This document shows, one piece after another, positions 34,391 to 43,157 of a DNA stretch of 64,000 nucleotides (its first letter is position 1; each line of letters begins with the position of its first letter). The stretch is from Albimonas donghaensis. GTDB taxonomy: Bacteria; Pseudomonadota; Alphaproteobacteria; Rhodobacterales; Rhodobacteraceae. The stretch is taken from NCBI RefSeq assembly GCF_900106695.1, contig NZ_FNMZ01000005.1:236323-300322 (forward strand). The letters run 5' to 3'. The notes beneath the pieces were generated by a model. It was not told the origin of the DNA. It searched no databases and saw only the letters and a program-made list of their open reading frames with translations. Both the position numbers and the translations under genes were made by a program.

Positions 34391-36154
34391 ATGCAGGATC
34401 CCCGACCCGAAGCCGCCCCGGACCCCGAGGCGCCGGCCCTCGCCGCCGCCCTGCCCGGCCCCGCGGCCGGCCTCGCGGGGCTGCTCGGCCGGCGCCGCGC
34501 GCGGGCCGGCGGGCGCTTCGCCGCCTCCGCCGCGCTGACCCGGCCGGCCTGGGCGCTGGCCCTGCTCTGCGCCGCGCCCGCGATCTCGGTGCTGGTCACC
34601 GCCCTTTTCGGAAGCTGGGAGCTGCTGGGCCTGATGATCCAGGCCATGCTGCCCCGCTACGCGCTGGCGACCCTGCAGCTCGCGGCGCTGGTCGGGCTCG
34701 GCGCCGGGCTGATCGGCGTGGGCGCGGCGGTGCTGGTCACCGGCTACGCCTTCCCCGGGCGCCGATTGTTCGAGGTGGCCCTGGTCGCGCCGCTGGCCTT
34801 CCCGGCCTATGTGCTCGCCTACGCCTACACCTACCTGCTCGACCATCCCGGCCCGGTGCAGACCCTGCTGCGCGAGGTCATGGGCTACGGTCCCCGCGAC
34901 TACTGGTTCCCCGAGATCCGGAGCCTCGGCGGCGCGGCCCTGATGCTGACGCTGGTGCTCTATCCCTATGTCTACCTCATGACCCGCGCCGCCCTGCTGC
35001 ACCAGTCGGTCACCGCCCAGCATGTCGCCCGCACCCTGGGCCTGCCGCCGCGCAAGGTGCTGCTGCGCGTCACCCTTCCCATGGCCCGCCCGGCCATCGT
35101 CGGCGGCCTCGCGCTCGCCCTGATGGAGACGGTGGCCGATTTCGGCACCGTCGCCCATTTCGGCGTGCAGACCTTCGCCACCGGCATCTACCGGGCCTGG
35201 TTCTCGATGGGCGACCGGGCGGCGGCGGCGCAGCTTTCGGTCTGCCTGCTGACCATCGCGCTGGCGCTCGCCGCCATCGAGCGCGCCCAGCGCGGCGCCG
35301 CGCGCCGCCACCAGGCCGGCCGCCGCTACGAGGCGCTGCAGGACGTCCCCCTGACCGGGGCCGCCGGCTGGACCGCCGCGCTGTTCTGCTTCCTGCCGGT
35401 GCTGCTCGGCTTTCTCGCGCCGCTGGCCATGCTCGGCTCCATGGCCCTGCGCGCCTGGGGGCCCGACATGATGATCGAGCGCTACTGGGGCTTTTTCGCC
35501 AATACCGTGATCCTCGCCTCCTGCGGGGCGGCGCTGACCATGGGGGCGGCGCTGATGATCGGCTATGCGGGCCGGCTGGCGCCCGGGCCGGGGGCGCGGG
35601 CGGCGCAGCTGGGGGCCTCGCTGGGTTACGCCGCGCCCGGCTCGGTCATCGCGGTGGGGCTGCTGGCGCCGCTGGCGATGCTCGACAACCAGCTCGACGC
35701 CTGGTCCCGCGCGGCCTTCGACCTGCCGCTGGGGCTGCTCTTCACCGGCTCCATCGCCGCCATCCTGCTGGCCTACATGACCCGCTTCATGGCCGCCGGG
35801 CTGAACGCCGTGTCGGCGGGGTTCGAGACGGCGGGGCCGAATATCGACGCCTCGGCCCGGGTGCTGGGCTGCTCGGTCTGGGGGGTGGCGCGCCGGGTGC
35901 ATGCGCCGATGCTGCGCGGCTCGATCCTGACCGGCGCGCTGATCGTCTTCGTCGACGTGACCAAGGAGCTGCCGGCCACGCTGATCCTGCGCCCCTTCGA
36001 CTTCGACACGCTGGCGGTGCAGGCGCATCGGCTGGCCTCGGACGAGCGGCTGACCGAGGCGGCGCTGCCCTCGCTGGCCATCGCGGCGGTGGGCATGGCG
36101 CCGGTGCTGCTGCTGGCCCGCGCCATCCGCAAGAGCCGGCCCGGCGCGTCGTAG
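34391..36154 (+). CDS. Ferric-iron-type ABC transporter permease (FbpB/ThiP-like double permease)
   Basis: This 587-residue inner-membrane protein contains two fused permease halves, each with about six helices and an EAA loop (VARTLGLPPRKVLLRVTLPM at about residues 212-231 and ARVLGCSVWGVARRVHAPML at about 493-512). This two-in-one arrangement is typical of FbpB/AfuB and ThiP. A binding protein of the FbpA/FutA type is encoded 1.2 kb away on the other strand, which favours iron. The ATPase is not in the window. GGAGA before ATG 34391 supports the start. The first 45 residues are a hydrophilic Ala/Pro-rich leader. Confidence 0.92.
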   Translation: MQDPRPEAAPDPEAPALAAALPGPAAGLAGLLGRRRARAGGRFAASAALTRPAWALALLCAAPAISVLVTALFGSWELLGLMIQAMLPRYALATLQLAALVGLGAGLIGVGAAVLVTGYAFPGRRLFEVALVAPLAFPAYVLAYAYTYLLDHPGPVQTLLREVMGYGPRDYWFPEIRSLGGAALMLTLVLYPYVYLMTRAALLHQSVTAQHVARTLGLPPRKVLLRVTLPMARPAIVGGLALALMETVADFGTVAHFGVQTFATGIYRAWFSMGDRAAAAQLSVCLLTIALALAAIERAQRGAARRHQAGRRYEALQDVPLTGAAGWTAALFCFLPVLLGFLAPLAMLGSMALRAWGPDMMIERYWGFFANTVILASCGAALTMGAALMIGYAGRLAPGPGARAAQLGASLGYAAPGSVIAVGLLAPLAMLDNQLDAWSRAAFDLPLGLLFTGSIAAILLAYMTRFMAAGLNAVSAGFETAGPNIDASARVLGCSVWGVARRVHAPMLRGSILTGALIVFVDVTKELPATLILRPFDFDTLAVQAHRLASDERLTEAALPSLAIAAVGMAPVLLLARAIRKSRPGAS

Positions 36155-36308
36155 GATGCGCTGCGCGCGCCCTGTCGCCGGTCTCGCTCTCAGGGCGGCC
36201 CTGGCTCTCGGGGCGCAGCTTATGGCGATGGCCCGCTGAGAAAGGGCCGGGACGGGGGCGGGCGGAACCGCCCTCGCCCCCCCGGTCCGTCCCCGCAAGC
36301 CCCGATAA

Positions 36309-37151
36309 TCAGGCCCGGCGCCGACGGCGGAAAAGCGCCAGCGCGCCCAGCCCGGCCGCCATCAGCCCGCCCGCCGCCGGCAACGGCGCCTCGGCCTCCG
36401 GCAGCACGACGCTGCCTGGCGCGCCCGGCAGGGCCGAGCTTCCGAACGCCGCGAGGCTGACCTCGGAGAACGTGGTCGGCGGCTCGCTGACGGAGAAAGC
36501 GGAGGCCATGATGAACCCCGAGCTCGGCGCCGCGTTGCCGTCCCCGTCATGTGGGGCGCCCAGGATATGCCCCAGCGAATGAGCCACGAGCATGGTGGAG
36601 AGGCCCAGGCTCAGCCCGCCCTCCGCCTGCACGACGCCGTAGGGATCGCCGCCGACATAGGACAGCGTCATGGCCCCGCCCTGAACGTCGCGCACCCCGC
36701 CGATATAGGCGGTATGGGCCGAGGCCGGAGGCGCCAGCGCGTCGCGGAAGTCCACCAGCGCCGCGTTCACGTCGATCTCGCCGCCGCCGGCCTCGACATA
36801 GGAAAAGTTCAGCACCCGGGTCGGAGTCGGGAACAGAAGCGCGATCCCGGCCGGGTCGAACATGGTCTGCAGCAGGGTCTCGTCGATCTCGGGCGTCAGG
36901 CAGGTCGCGCCGGAATCGGTGCAGACCGAGACCAGCTGCACCGCCATTTCGCGCGTATGGACCGGCAGCGCCTGGGCCGCGCCGGCCCCGATCGCGAGGC
37001 CGAGCCCCGCCGCCAGCAGCGCGCGCGCCGCCCCCGCCGACGTCGCCGCCGCGAAGCGCGGGACGGCGCCGGCCGCGGCGGGATGGATGAAATTCGGATT
37101 GCGTTTCGGCGACATGGCCTGGTCGGCCCGCGCGGCCTCGTATCGGATCAT
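36309..37151 (-). CDS. Metzincin-like exported protein lacking the catalytic Glu, VPLPA-CTERM-like tail
   Basis: The body looks like a reprolysin-type zinc metalloprotease. The zinc site reads HSLGHILGAPHD (H191, H195, H201), and a methionine-turn-like SGFIMASAFS follows about 20 residues later. The catalytic glutamate of HExxH is serine (TCG, complement of 36576-36578), so the zinc ligands are kept but the general base is missing. A hydrophobic export segment lies at about residues 40-60, and the C-terminus has APLPAAGG, a helix and RRRRR, as in VPLPA-CTERM proteins. The ATG at 37149-37151 follows GGGGGAA. ATG 37113-37115 is a shorter alternative. The gene lies between the iron permease and iron-binding-protein genes. 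Confidence 0.8.
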   Translation of the reverse strand: MIRYEAARADQAMSPKRNPNFIHPAAAGAVPRFAAATSAGAARALLAAGLGLAIGAGAAQALPVHTREMAVQLVSVCTDSGATCLTPEIDETLLQTMFDPAGIALLFPTPTRVLNFSYVEAGGGEIDVNAALVDFRDALAPPASAHTAYIGGVRDVQGGAMTLSYVGGDPYGVVQAEGGLSLGLSTMLVAHSLGHILGAPHDGDGNAAPSSGFIMASAFSVSEPPTTFSEVSLAAFGSSALPGAPGSVVLPEAEAPLPAAGGLMAAGLGALALFRRRRRA

Positions 37152-37281
37152 GCTTCCCCCCATAGCGGCGACCCGCCCCCAGGCGCGCCGGTCCCGGGCA
37201 TCCTGCACGCTTCTCGACGCTACGGCAACCTCCAACATCCGGGCCGGTCGGCGCGTCCGCACCCGGCGGGAGAACGCGAAA

Positions 37282-37305
37282 GGGGCGCGGCCTGCGCCGC
37301 GCCCC
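37282..37305 (-). terminator. Leftward terminator after the iron-binding-protein gene
   Basis: A perfect 10-bp stem (37296-37305 with 37282-37291) around a four-base loop is followed leftward by TTTCGCGTTCTC. It lies 43 bases after the stop codon. The T-run is short. Confidence 0.6.
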
Positions 37306-37347
37306 TCGCCTTCGTCCGGCCCGCTCCGCGCAGGAGCGCGCGGCGTC

Positions 37348-38430
37348 TTACTCGTAGCCGATCATGTCGTAGATCAGCTGGGCCTTGGCCTGGTTGCGGC
37401 CGAGCTCGGCCAGGTTCAGGTCGTCCTGGCGGAACAGGCCGAGCTGCGCCACCGAGTCCGCCAGCCCCACGCCGGGCGCCGCCGGATATTCGTCGTTGCC
37501 GGCCGAGAAATACTTCTGCGCGCTATCGGAGGCGAGATATTCCAGGAACTTGACCGCGTTCTCCGGGTTCGGCGCGGAGGCCAGCAGCGCGCCCGCCGAC
37601 ACGTTCATATGCGCCCCGGCGCCCGACTGGTCGGGGAACACCCAGCCGATGCCGTCGATGCTGGCGCTCAGCCCGTCCACATCGGTGCGGATGCCGCGGG
37701 CGAAATAGTAGGTGTTGGCCACCGCGATGGCGCATTCGCCCGACACGATGCCGCGCAGCTGGTCGGTGTCGCCGCCCTGCGGATCGCGGGCGCGGTTGTC
37801 CCACAGGCCCTGCGCCCAGTCCTGCGCCGCCGTCTCGCCCTCATGCGCGATGCGCGAGGCCATCAGCGACAGCATGTAGATGTTGGACGACGAACGGGTG
37901 CAGATCATGCCCTTGTATTTCGGGTCCGCCAGCTCGGCATAGGTCCGCGGCGGCTCGGTCACCGTCTCCTTGTTGTAGAAGATGATGCGGGCGCGCTGGG
38001 AGAAGCTGAACCACAGGTCGTCGGGATGGCGCAGATAGGCGGGGATGCGCGCCTTCAGCGCGGCCGAGTCCACGGGGGCCAGCAGCCCGGCTTCCTCGGC
38101 CCGCCACATGCGGCCGGCGTCGGTGGTCAGGAACACGTCGGCGGGGGAATTCGCGCCCTCGGCCTTCATCCGCTCGATCAGCTCGTCGGCGCCGGCCTCG
38201 ATGCGGTTGATGGCGATGCCGGTCTGTTCCTCGAAATCGGAATAGAGCCGTTCGTCGGTGTCGTAGTGGCGCGAGGAATAGAGGTTCACCGAGCCTTCGG
38301 CGACGGCGGCCGGGGCCGCGATGACCAGGGCGGCGAACCCGGCCAGCGCGGCGGAGGCGGCGCGGCGGGCGCGGGATGCGCGGGGGGCGGTGTGGTCGGC
38401 GTTGCGCTCGGGGGCGGCGAGGTCGGCCAT
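37348..38430 (-). CDS. Ferric-iron-type periplasmic binding protein (FbpA/FutA-like)
   Basis: The 360-residue protein has a long N-region (about 22 residues) and then a signal helix ending near AAVAEG (about 46). The mature part starts VNLYSSRHYDTDERLYSDFE, typical of FutA/FbpA, and the adjacent tyrosines that bind iron are in VANTYYFARG (about residue 240). It would carry Fe3+ in the periplasm to the double permease encoded at 34391. GGGAGA sits just before the ATG at 38428-38430, and the in-frame upstream stretch is not conserved. It is followed by a terminator, so it is transcribed separately from the metzincin-like gene and the permease. Confidence 0.93.
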   Translation of the reverse strand: MADLAAPERNADHTAPRASRARRAASAALAGFAALVIAAPAAVAEGSVNLYSSRHYDTDERLYSDFEEQTGIAINRIEAGADELIERMKAEGANSPADVFLTTDAGRMWRAEEAGLLAPVDSAALKARIPAYLRHPDDLWFSFSQRARIIFYNKETVTEPPRTYAELADPKYKGMICTRSSSNIYMLSLMASRIAHEGETAAQDWAQGLWDNRARDPQGGDTDQLRGIVSGECAIAVANTYYFARGIRTDVDGLSASIDGIGWVFPDQSGAGAHMNVSAGALLASAPNPENAVKFLEYLASDSAQKYFSAGNDEYPAAPGVGLADSVAQLGLFRQDDLNLAELGRNQAKAQLIYDMIGYE

Positions 38431-38869
38431 CTGGGTCTCCCGTTGGTGTAGTCGCGCCCGGTTCCCGCATCGGCGGGCCGGGGCGCTGGCGGGCCGCGTC
38501 GAGGCGTGCGCGCCGCGACGTCGGTCGCGGTCTTGTTGGCCTCGCGGGGCGCGCATGTCAATTCCGACCATTGTTCTCGGTCAATATTTCCGCGGGCGGT
38601 TTTCGACCGTCTTCCGGCGGTCGGGCGGCGCGGATCGCGCAGCCGGCGCAGGGGACGCCGCCCGCCCTTTCCCGCGGGGTCGGCGGGCGGGCGATGCGGC
38701 CGGCGCAGCCGGGCGCGAGCGCCGGACGCCGACCCCGCGGGCCGGCGCGCCCCATGACGCTGCGCCGCAACCCCGGGCTCTGGCCCATGCTGCGCTGCGG
38801 CGATAGCCTTCCCCCCTACCCGGCGCCCGCCTCCCGCGCGCCGCCCGCTCCCTCCCCCCGGAGACGCCC
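38431..38869. other. Divergent intergenic region
   Basis: No gene is supported. The segment 38555-38600 is AT-richer than its surroundings (ATTCCGACCATTGTTCTCGG) and is the likely promoter region of the leftward iron-binding-protein gene. No confident Irr or RirA box was identified. Confidence 0.5.
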
Positions 38870-39820
38870 ATGCCGACCCGCCCCCTCCGCGTGCTCGTGG
38901 ACATGAACATCCAGCGCGCGCCCGACAGCCGGCCGTTCCGCGACCAGCTCGCCTCATTGCTGCCCGGGCACGAGGTCTTCGCCCTGCAGGACGACTTCCC
39001 CGAGCACGCGATCGAGGCGCTGGCCACCGCCCATCTGCGCCCCGGCCTCGCCCGCCGCCTGCCCGCCCTGCGGCTGGTGCAGAAGCTGGGCGCCGGCGTC
39101 GACACCATGGTCCGCGACCCCGACCTCGCCCCGGGCGTGCGCATCACCCGCCTGCGCCATGACGGGCAGGCGCAGGACATGGCGGAATGGGCGCTGTCGC
39201 ATGTGCTGGCGCTTCATCGCGACCACGCCTGGTACGCCTCTCTCCAGGCCGCCCGCGAATGGTCCGGGCGCACCGCCCGGCCCGCCCCCCTGACCACCGT
39301 CGCCGTGCTGGGCCTGGGCGAGATCGGCGGCCGCGTCGCCCGCGCCTTCGCCGCCGTCGGCTTCCGCGTGATCGGGTGGAGCCGCTCCTCCCGCGCGGTG
39401 GAGGGGGTGGAGACCCGCTCCGGCCCCGCCGCGCTCGACCCGCTGCTGGGGGAGGCGGATTACGTGATCGCCGTCCTGCCCTCGACCGCCGAGACCTCGG
39501 GCCTTTTCGGCGCCGCCCGGCTGGCCGGGATGAAGGACGGCGCGACGCTGCTGAACATGGGCCGCGGCGACCTGGTGGACGAGGCCGCCCTGCCCGAGGC
39601 GCTGGACGCCGGCCGCCCCGCCCGCGCCGTGCTGGACGTGACGCGCATCGAGCCGCTGCCGCCGGAAAGCCCGCTCTGGGCCCACCCCGCGGTGACCCTC
39701 ACCCCGCATGTGAGCGGGCGGAACACCGGCGACGCGATGGCCGCCACCGCCGAGAATTTCCGCCGGCTGGCCGAGGGCCTGCCCCTGCTGGACGAGGTCG
39801 ACCGGACCCGCGGCTACTGA
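38870..39820 (+). CDS. D-2-hydroxyacid dehydrogenase, GhrA-like (glyoxylate/hydroxypyruvate reductase type)
   Basis: The 316-residue enzyme has the NAD(P)-binding GLGEIGGRVARAF (about residues 147-159) and the conserved LLNMGRGDLVDEAAL segment, with arginine and acidic residues where the family places its Arg-Glu-His set. The catalytic histidine is likely in LTPHVSGRN (about 283). GGAGA lies eight bases before the start. GhrA-like enzymes reduce glyoxylate or hydroxypyruvate, but related 2-oxo acids are possible. It lies 143 bases before an M20 hydrolase gene on the same strand. Confidence 0.9.
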   Translation: MPTRPLRVLVDMNIQRAPDSRPFRDQLASLLPGHEVFALQDDFPEHAIEALATAHLRPGLARRLPALRLVQKLGAGVDTMVRDPDLAPGVRITRLRHDGQAQDMAEWALSHVLALHRDHAWYASLQAAREWSGRTARPAPLTTVAVLGLGEIGGRVARAFAAVGFRVIGWSRSSRAVEGVETRSGPAALDPLLGEADYVIAVLPSTAETSGLFGAARLAGMKDGATLLNMGRGDLVDEAALPEALDAGRPARAVLDVTRIEPLPPESPLWAHPAVTLTPHVSGRNTGDAMAATAENFRRLAEGLPLLDEVDRTRGY

Positions 39821-39963
39821 GCCGCCGGACCCCGCCTCGGGGGGGGCCGCGCCCGCCCCGCCCGTGGAAACGCCCCGTCGCGCATTGACCCCGTCCCCGG
39901 CCGCGGCCCAAGGTCGGGCGCCGCAGCGCAACAGACCGCCGCAACAGAACCGGGACCGCCGCC

Positions 39964-41160
39964 ATGAACGCCCCTCTCGTCCACAGCCGCCACCACAACC
40001 TGATCATGGACGTGCACGCCCCCGCCACCGAATGGCGCCGGGACATTCACGCCCATCCCGAGGTCGGCTTCGAGGAGCGCCGCACCGCCGCCCTGATCAC
40101 CGAGCGCCTGCGCGCCTTCGGCGTGGACGAGATCATCGAGGGCCTGGGCGAAACCGGCGTGGTCGGCATCATCAAGGGCCGCGCCCCCGGCCCGATGATC
40201 GGCCTGCGCTGCGATATCGACGCGCTGCCGATGCAGGAGCGCACGGGCCTGCCCTACGCCTCGGTCCATGACGGCAAGATGCACGCCTGCGGCCATGACG
40301 GGCACACCGCCATGCTGCTCGCGACCGCCCGGATCCTGGCCGAGACGCGGGATTTCGCGGGCTCCGTCGCGCTGATCTTCCAGCCGGCGGAGGAAGGCGG
40401 CGGCGGCGGGCGCGAAATGGTGGTCGGGGGCCTGTTCGACAAGGCCCCGTGCGAGACGGTCTGGGGCCTGCACAACATGCCCGATCAGCCGCTGGGGACC
40501 TTCACCTCGCTGACCGGCGGGGCCATGGCGGGGATCGACTATTTCGACATCGCCATCGAGGGCCAGGGCACCCATGCCGGCGTCCCCCATGCGGGCGTGG
40601 ACACGGTGCTTGCGGCCTCCCATCTCGTGGTCGCGGCCCAGTCCATCGTCGGACGCAACCTGTCGCCCTTCCAGGCGGCGACCATCGGGATCTCCATGTT
40701 CAAGGGCTCGGACGCCTATGTGGTGATGGGGGACCGGGCGGTGATGGGCGGCTCGGTCCGCTATTTCGACATGGCGGCGCGCGACAAGGCCGAAGCGCGG
40801 CTGCGGGCGCTGGCCACCTCCATCGCCGAGGGTTTCGGCGCTCGGGCCGTGATCGACTACCGCAAGAACTACCCGCCCTGCATCAACCCCGCGGCCGAGG
40901 CCGACATCGCCGCCGAGGTCGCCGCCAGCGTCGTGGGCCCCGAGAATGTCGAGCGCGAGGCCGAGCCCTGCATGGCCGGCGAGGACTTCGCCTTCATGCT
41001 CAACGAACGGCCGGGGAATTACATCTGGATGGGGACCGGGTCGCCGGACCATGTCTCGGGCAAGCTGCATTACCCGGATTACAACTTCAACGACGCCGCC
41101 ATTCCGCAGGGCGTCGCCTACTGGCTGGCGCTGGTCGACCGGCTGCTGCCCGCGTCCTGA
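39964..41160 (+). CDS. M20-family amidohydrolase (hippurate hydrolase/IAA-amino-acid hydrolase type)
   Basis: This 398-residue dinuclear metal hydrolase removes an acyl group from N-acyl amino acids. Metal ligands are visible in RCDIDALPM, ACGHDGHTAML (about residues 108-118), QPAEEGGGGGREM (about 140-152) and the C-terminal GEDFAFML. The dimerisation-domain histidine segment is GTHAGVPHAGVD. It lacks a signal peptide. The preceding hydroxyacid dehydrogenase is on the same strand, and the two may be co-transcribed. The substrate is open. Confidence 0.93.
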   Translation: MNAPLVHSRHHNLIMDVHAPATEWRRDIHAHPEVGFEERRTAALITERLRAFGVDEIIEGLGETGVVGIIKGRAPGPMIGLRCDIDALPMQERTGLPYASVHDGKMHACGHDGHTAMLLATARILAETRDFAGSVALIFQPAEEGGGGGREMVVGGLFDKAPCETVWGLHNMPDQPLGTFTSLTGGAMAGIDYFDIAIEGQGTHAGVPHAGVDTVLAASHLVVAAQSIVGRNLSPFQAATIGISMFKGSDAYVVMGDRAVMGGSVRYFDMAARDKAEARLRALATSIAEGFGARAVIDYRKNYPPCINPAAEADIAAEVAASVVGPENVEREAEPCMAGEDFAFMLNERPGNYIWMGTGSPDHVSGKLHYPDYNFNDAAIPQGVAYWLALVDRLLPAS

Positions 41161-41206
41161 GGCCAGCCCCGGCGCGGACGGTCCCCGGCGGCGCCCCTGC
41201 CGGAAA

Positions 41207-41242
41207 GGCGCGCGGTCGGGCGCGCGGTCGGGCGCGCGGTCA
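41207..41242 (-). repeat. 12-bp tandem array (3 copies) spanning the GST stop codon
   Basis: GGCGCGCGGTCG, GGCGCGCGGTCG and GGCGCGCGGTCA run from 41207 to 41242. The GST stop codon (complement of 41240-41242) is the last three bases, so on the coding strand the array starts at the stop codon. Confidence 0.85.
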
Positions 41243-41896
41243 GGCGATGTCCTCGACCGCGACGCCCAGGCGCGCGGCGTAGAGGTCGAGCGTCCGCCGC
41301 CAGGCCGGCCGGGCCGAGGCGCGGGCGTAAAGGTCCGCGACGCGGGGATAATCGCCAAGCAGATCGGTCCTGCGGATTTCCCGCAGGACCGAGACCAGCA
41401 GGATGTCGGCGACCGTGAACGCCTCGCCGGCGATCCAGGGGCGGTCGGCCAGCCGCCGCTCCAGCCCGTCCAGCCAGCGCCGCGCGGCCTCGACCATGCC
41501 GGCGCGGCGGGGATCGGCCTCGCCCTCGCCGAACTTGTCGATCAGCTGCAGCTCCATCATCGGCCGCTCCACCGTGGCGAGCGCCGCGAAGCACCATTGC
41601 GCGACCCGGGTCCGCCCTTGCAGGTCGGCGGGGATCAGCCGTCCGGACGTCTCCGCGAGATAAAGCAGGATGGCCCCGGACTCGGCCACCACGAAGCCGT
41701 TGTCCTCGATCACCGGCAGCAGGCGGAAGGGGCTGATCCGGCCGAAATCCTCGCCCAGATGCTCGCCCGCGGCATGGTCGAGGCCCCGGACCCTGTAGGG
41801 CAGCCCGGTCTCCTCCAACGCCCATTGCGCCCGCAGGTCGCGGGTCTCCCCGATCACCGCGGGGAACAGCTTTCCGAAGCCGTGGAGCGTGATCAT
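41240..41896 (-). CDS. Glutathione S-transferase family protein
   Basis: The 218-residue protein has a thioredoxin-like N-terminal domain (residues 1-80) with the glutathione-binding LPVIEDNGFVVAESGAILLYL (Glu-Ser pair near 67) and an all-helical C-terminal domain with FTVADILLVSVLREIRR near 155. GSTs conjugate glutathione to electrophiles or reduce disulfides. The class and substrate cannot be assigned. The ATG at 41894-41896 fits the conserved N-terminus. It is leftward, with its 3' end converging on the M20 gene. Confidence 0.9.
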   Translation of the reverse strand: MITLHGFGKLFPAVIGETRDLRAQWALEETGLPYRVRGLDHAAGEHLGEDFGRISPFRLLPVIEDNGFVVAESGAILLYLAETSGRLIPADLQGRTRVAQWCFAALATVERPMMELQLIDKFGEGEADPRRAGMVEAARRWLDGLERRLADRPWIAGEAFTVADILLVSVLREIRRTDLLGDYPRVADLYARASARPAWRRTLDLYAARLGVAVEDIA

Positions 41897-42011
41897 CGCG
41901 CGCCTCGCGTCATGCCGCAGGGGTAAGGGCCCAGCGTAACATGACCGCGACGGGGCGGGCAAAGGGGGCGGCAGGCGCGACCCCGCCCCCCTCCCGCTCA
42001 GGTCCGGCGGA

Positions 42012-43136
42012 TCAGGCGGCGGCGCCGATGGCGCGGAAATGCAGGCGGCCGGCGCCGTAGATCGCGTCCATCGCCAGCAGGCGCTTGAAGTAGTGACCGA
42101 CGCTGAGTTCGTCGGTCATGCCGACCCCGCCATGCACCTGCACGGCGCTTTCGCCCACTTCGCGCCCCATGCGCCCGACCTGCGCCTTGAGCAGACGCAG
42201 ATCGCGGGGGGCGCAGGCGCCGGCCTCGGCCATGGCGGTGGTCACGATCAGGGTCGAGCGCGCCTTCTGATGGGCCATCGCCATGTCGGCGATGCGGTGG
42301 CGCAGGGCCTGGAAACTGCCGATGGGCACGCCGAACTGCTTGCGGTCGGCGGCGTATCGCGCGGTGATCTTCACCAGCGCCCCCATCGCCCCCACCGCAT
42401 CGGCGCAAAGCGCCAGCACGGTCGGCGCCAGCGCCGCGTTGAGCAGATCGCAGCCCGCGTCCTCGTCCGCCAGCACATCCGCGGCCGGAACCCGGACGGC
42501 CTCGAAGCGGATATTGGCGCCGCGCCGCCCGTCCACGGTGTCATAGGCGTCCAGCGTCACGCCGGGCGCATCCCGCGCGACCAGCGCCACGACGATCCCC
42601 GCACGCGCCCCCGGCGCGCCGGAGACCCGGGCCGAGACCACCAGATGCGTCGCGATCTCCGCCGCCACGACATAGCGTTTGGCGCCGGACAGGATCAGCT
42701 CCCCGCCCTTGCGCGTCGCGGTCATGGCGACCCGCGCGGGCTCGGCCAGGGCCCGGCCCTCCTCATGGGCGAAGGCGATGGGGGCGCCGCCCTCGGCGAA
42801 GGCGGCGAGCGCGGCCGCGCCGCCCTCCCCCGCCCCGCCATGGGCGAGCGCCAGCGCGCCGGGAAGCGCGGGCAGCCACGGCTCGGCCAGCAGCTTCGCC
42901 CCCATCACCTCGGCCACCGCCACCAGGTCGACGACCGAGCCGCCGAGCCCGCCGCGATCCTCCGGCAGGGTCAGCGCCATCAGGCCCATCTCGGCCAGAT
43001 CCGCCCAGATCTTCGGATCATGCCCGCCGGAGGCCGCCACGACCGCCCGCCGCGTCTCGAAATCGTAGTTGCGCTCCAGGTATTTCCCGAGGCTGTCGCG
43101 CAGCATCACCTGTTCGTCGGTGAAGGTCAGGTCCAT
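42012..43136 (-). CDS. Acyl-CoA dehydrogenase (second of an adjacent pair)
   Basis: The 374-residue FAD enzyme shows LTFTDEQVMLRDSLGKYLER at the N-terminus, the middle beta-domain and the C-terminal helical segment ending VQVHGGVGMTDELSVGHYFK (about residues 334-353). The familiar C-terminal 'YEG' catalytic glutamate motif is absent. It lies 21 bases after a second acyl-CoA dehydrogenase gene. Adjacent pairs of this kind often form alpha2beta2 enzymes for bulky acyl-CoAs, as with mycobacterial steroid side-chain FadE pairs. It belongs to the leftward arm of the TetR-controlled acyl-CoA cluster. Confidence 0.93.
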   Translation of the reverse strand: MDLTFTDEQVMLRDSLGKYLERNYDFETRRAVVAASGGHDPKIWADLAEMGLMALTLPEDRGGLGGSVVDLVAVAEVMGAKLLAEPWLPALPGALALAHGGAGEGGAAALAAFAEGGAPIAFAHEEGRALAEPARVAMTATRKGGELILSGAKRYVVAAEIATHLVVSARVSGAPGARAGIVVALVARDAPGVTLDAYDTVDGRRGANIRFEAVRVPAADVLADEDAGCDLLNAALAPTVLALCADAVGAMGALVKITARYAADRKQFGVPIGSFQALRHRIADMAMAHQKARSTLIVTTAMAEAGACAPRDLRLLKAQVGRMGREVGESAVQVHGGVGMTDELSVGHYFKRLLAMDAIYGAGRLHFRAIGAAA

Positions 43137-43157
43137 TCGTCGTCGCTCCCTCTGCGC

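Noticed and set aside
38555..38600. Iron-responsive (Irr/RirA/Fur) box before the iron-binding-protein gene
   Set aside because: The AT-rich patch has only 4-bp inverted arms and does not match a consensus I can state with confidence.
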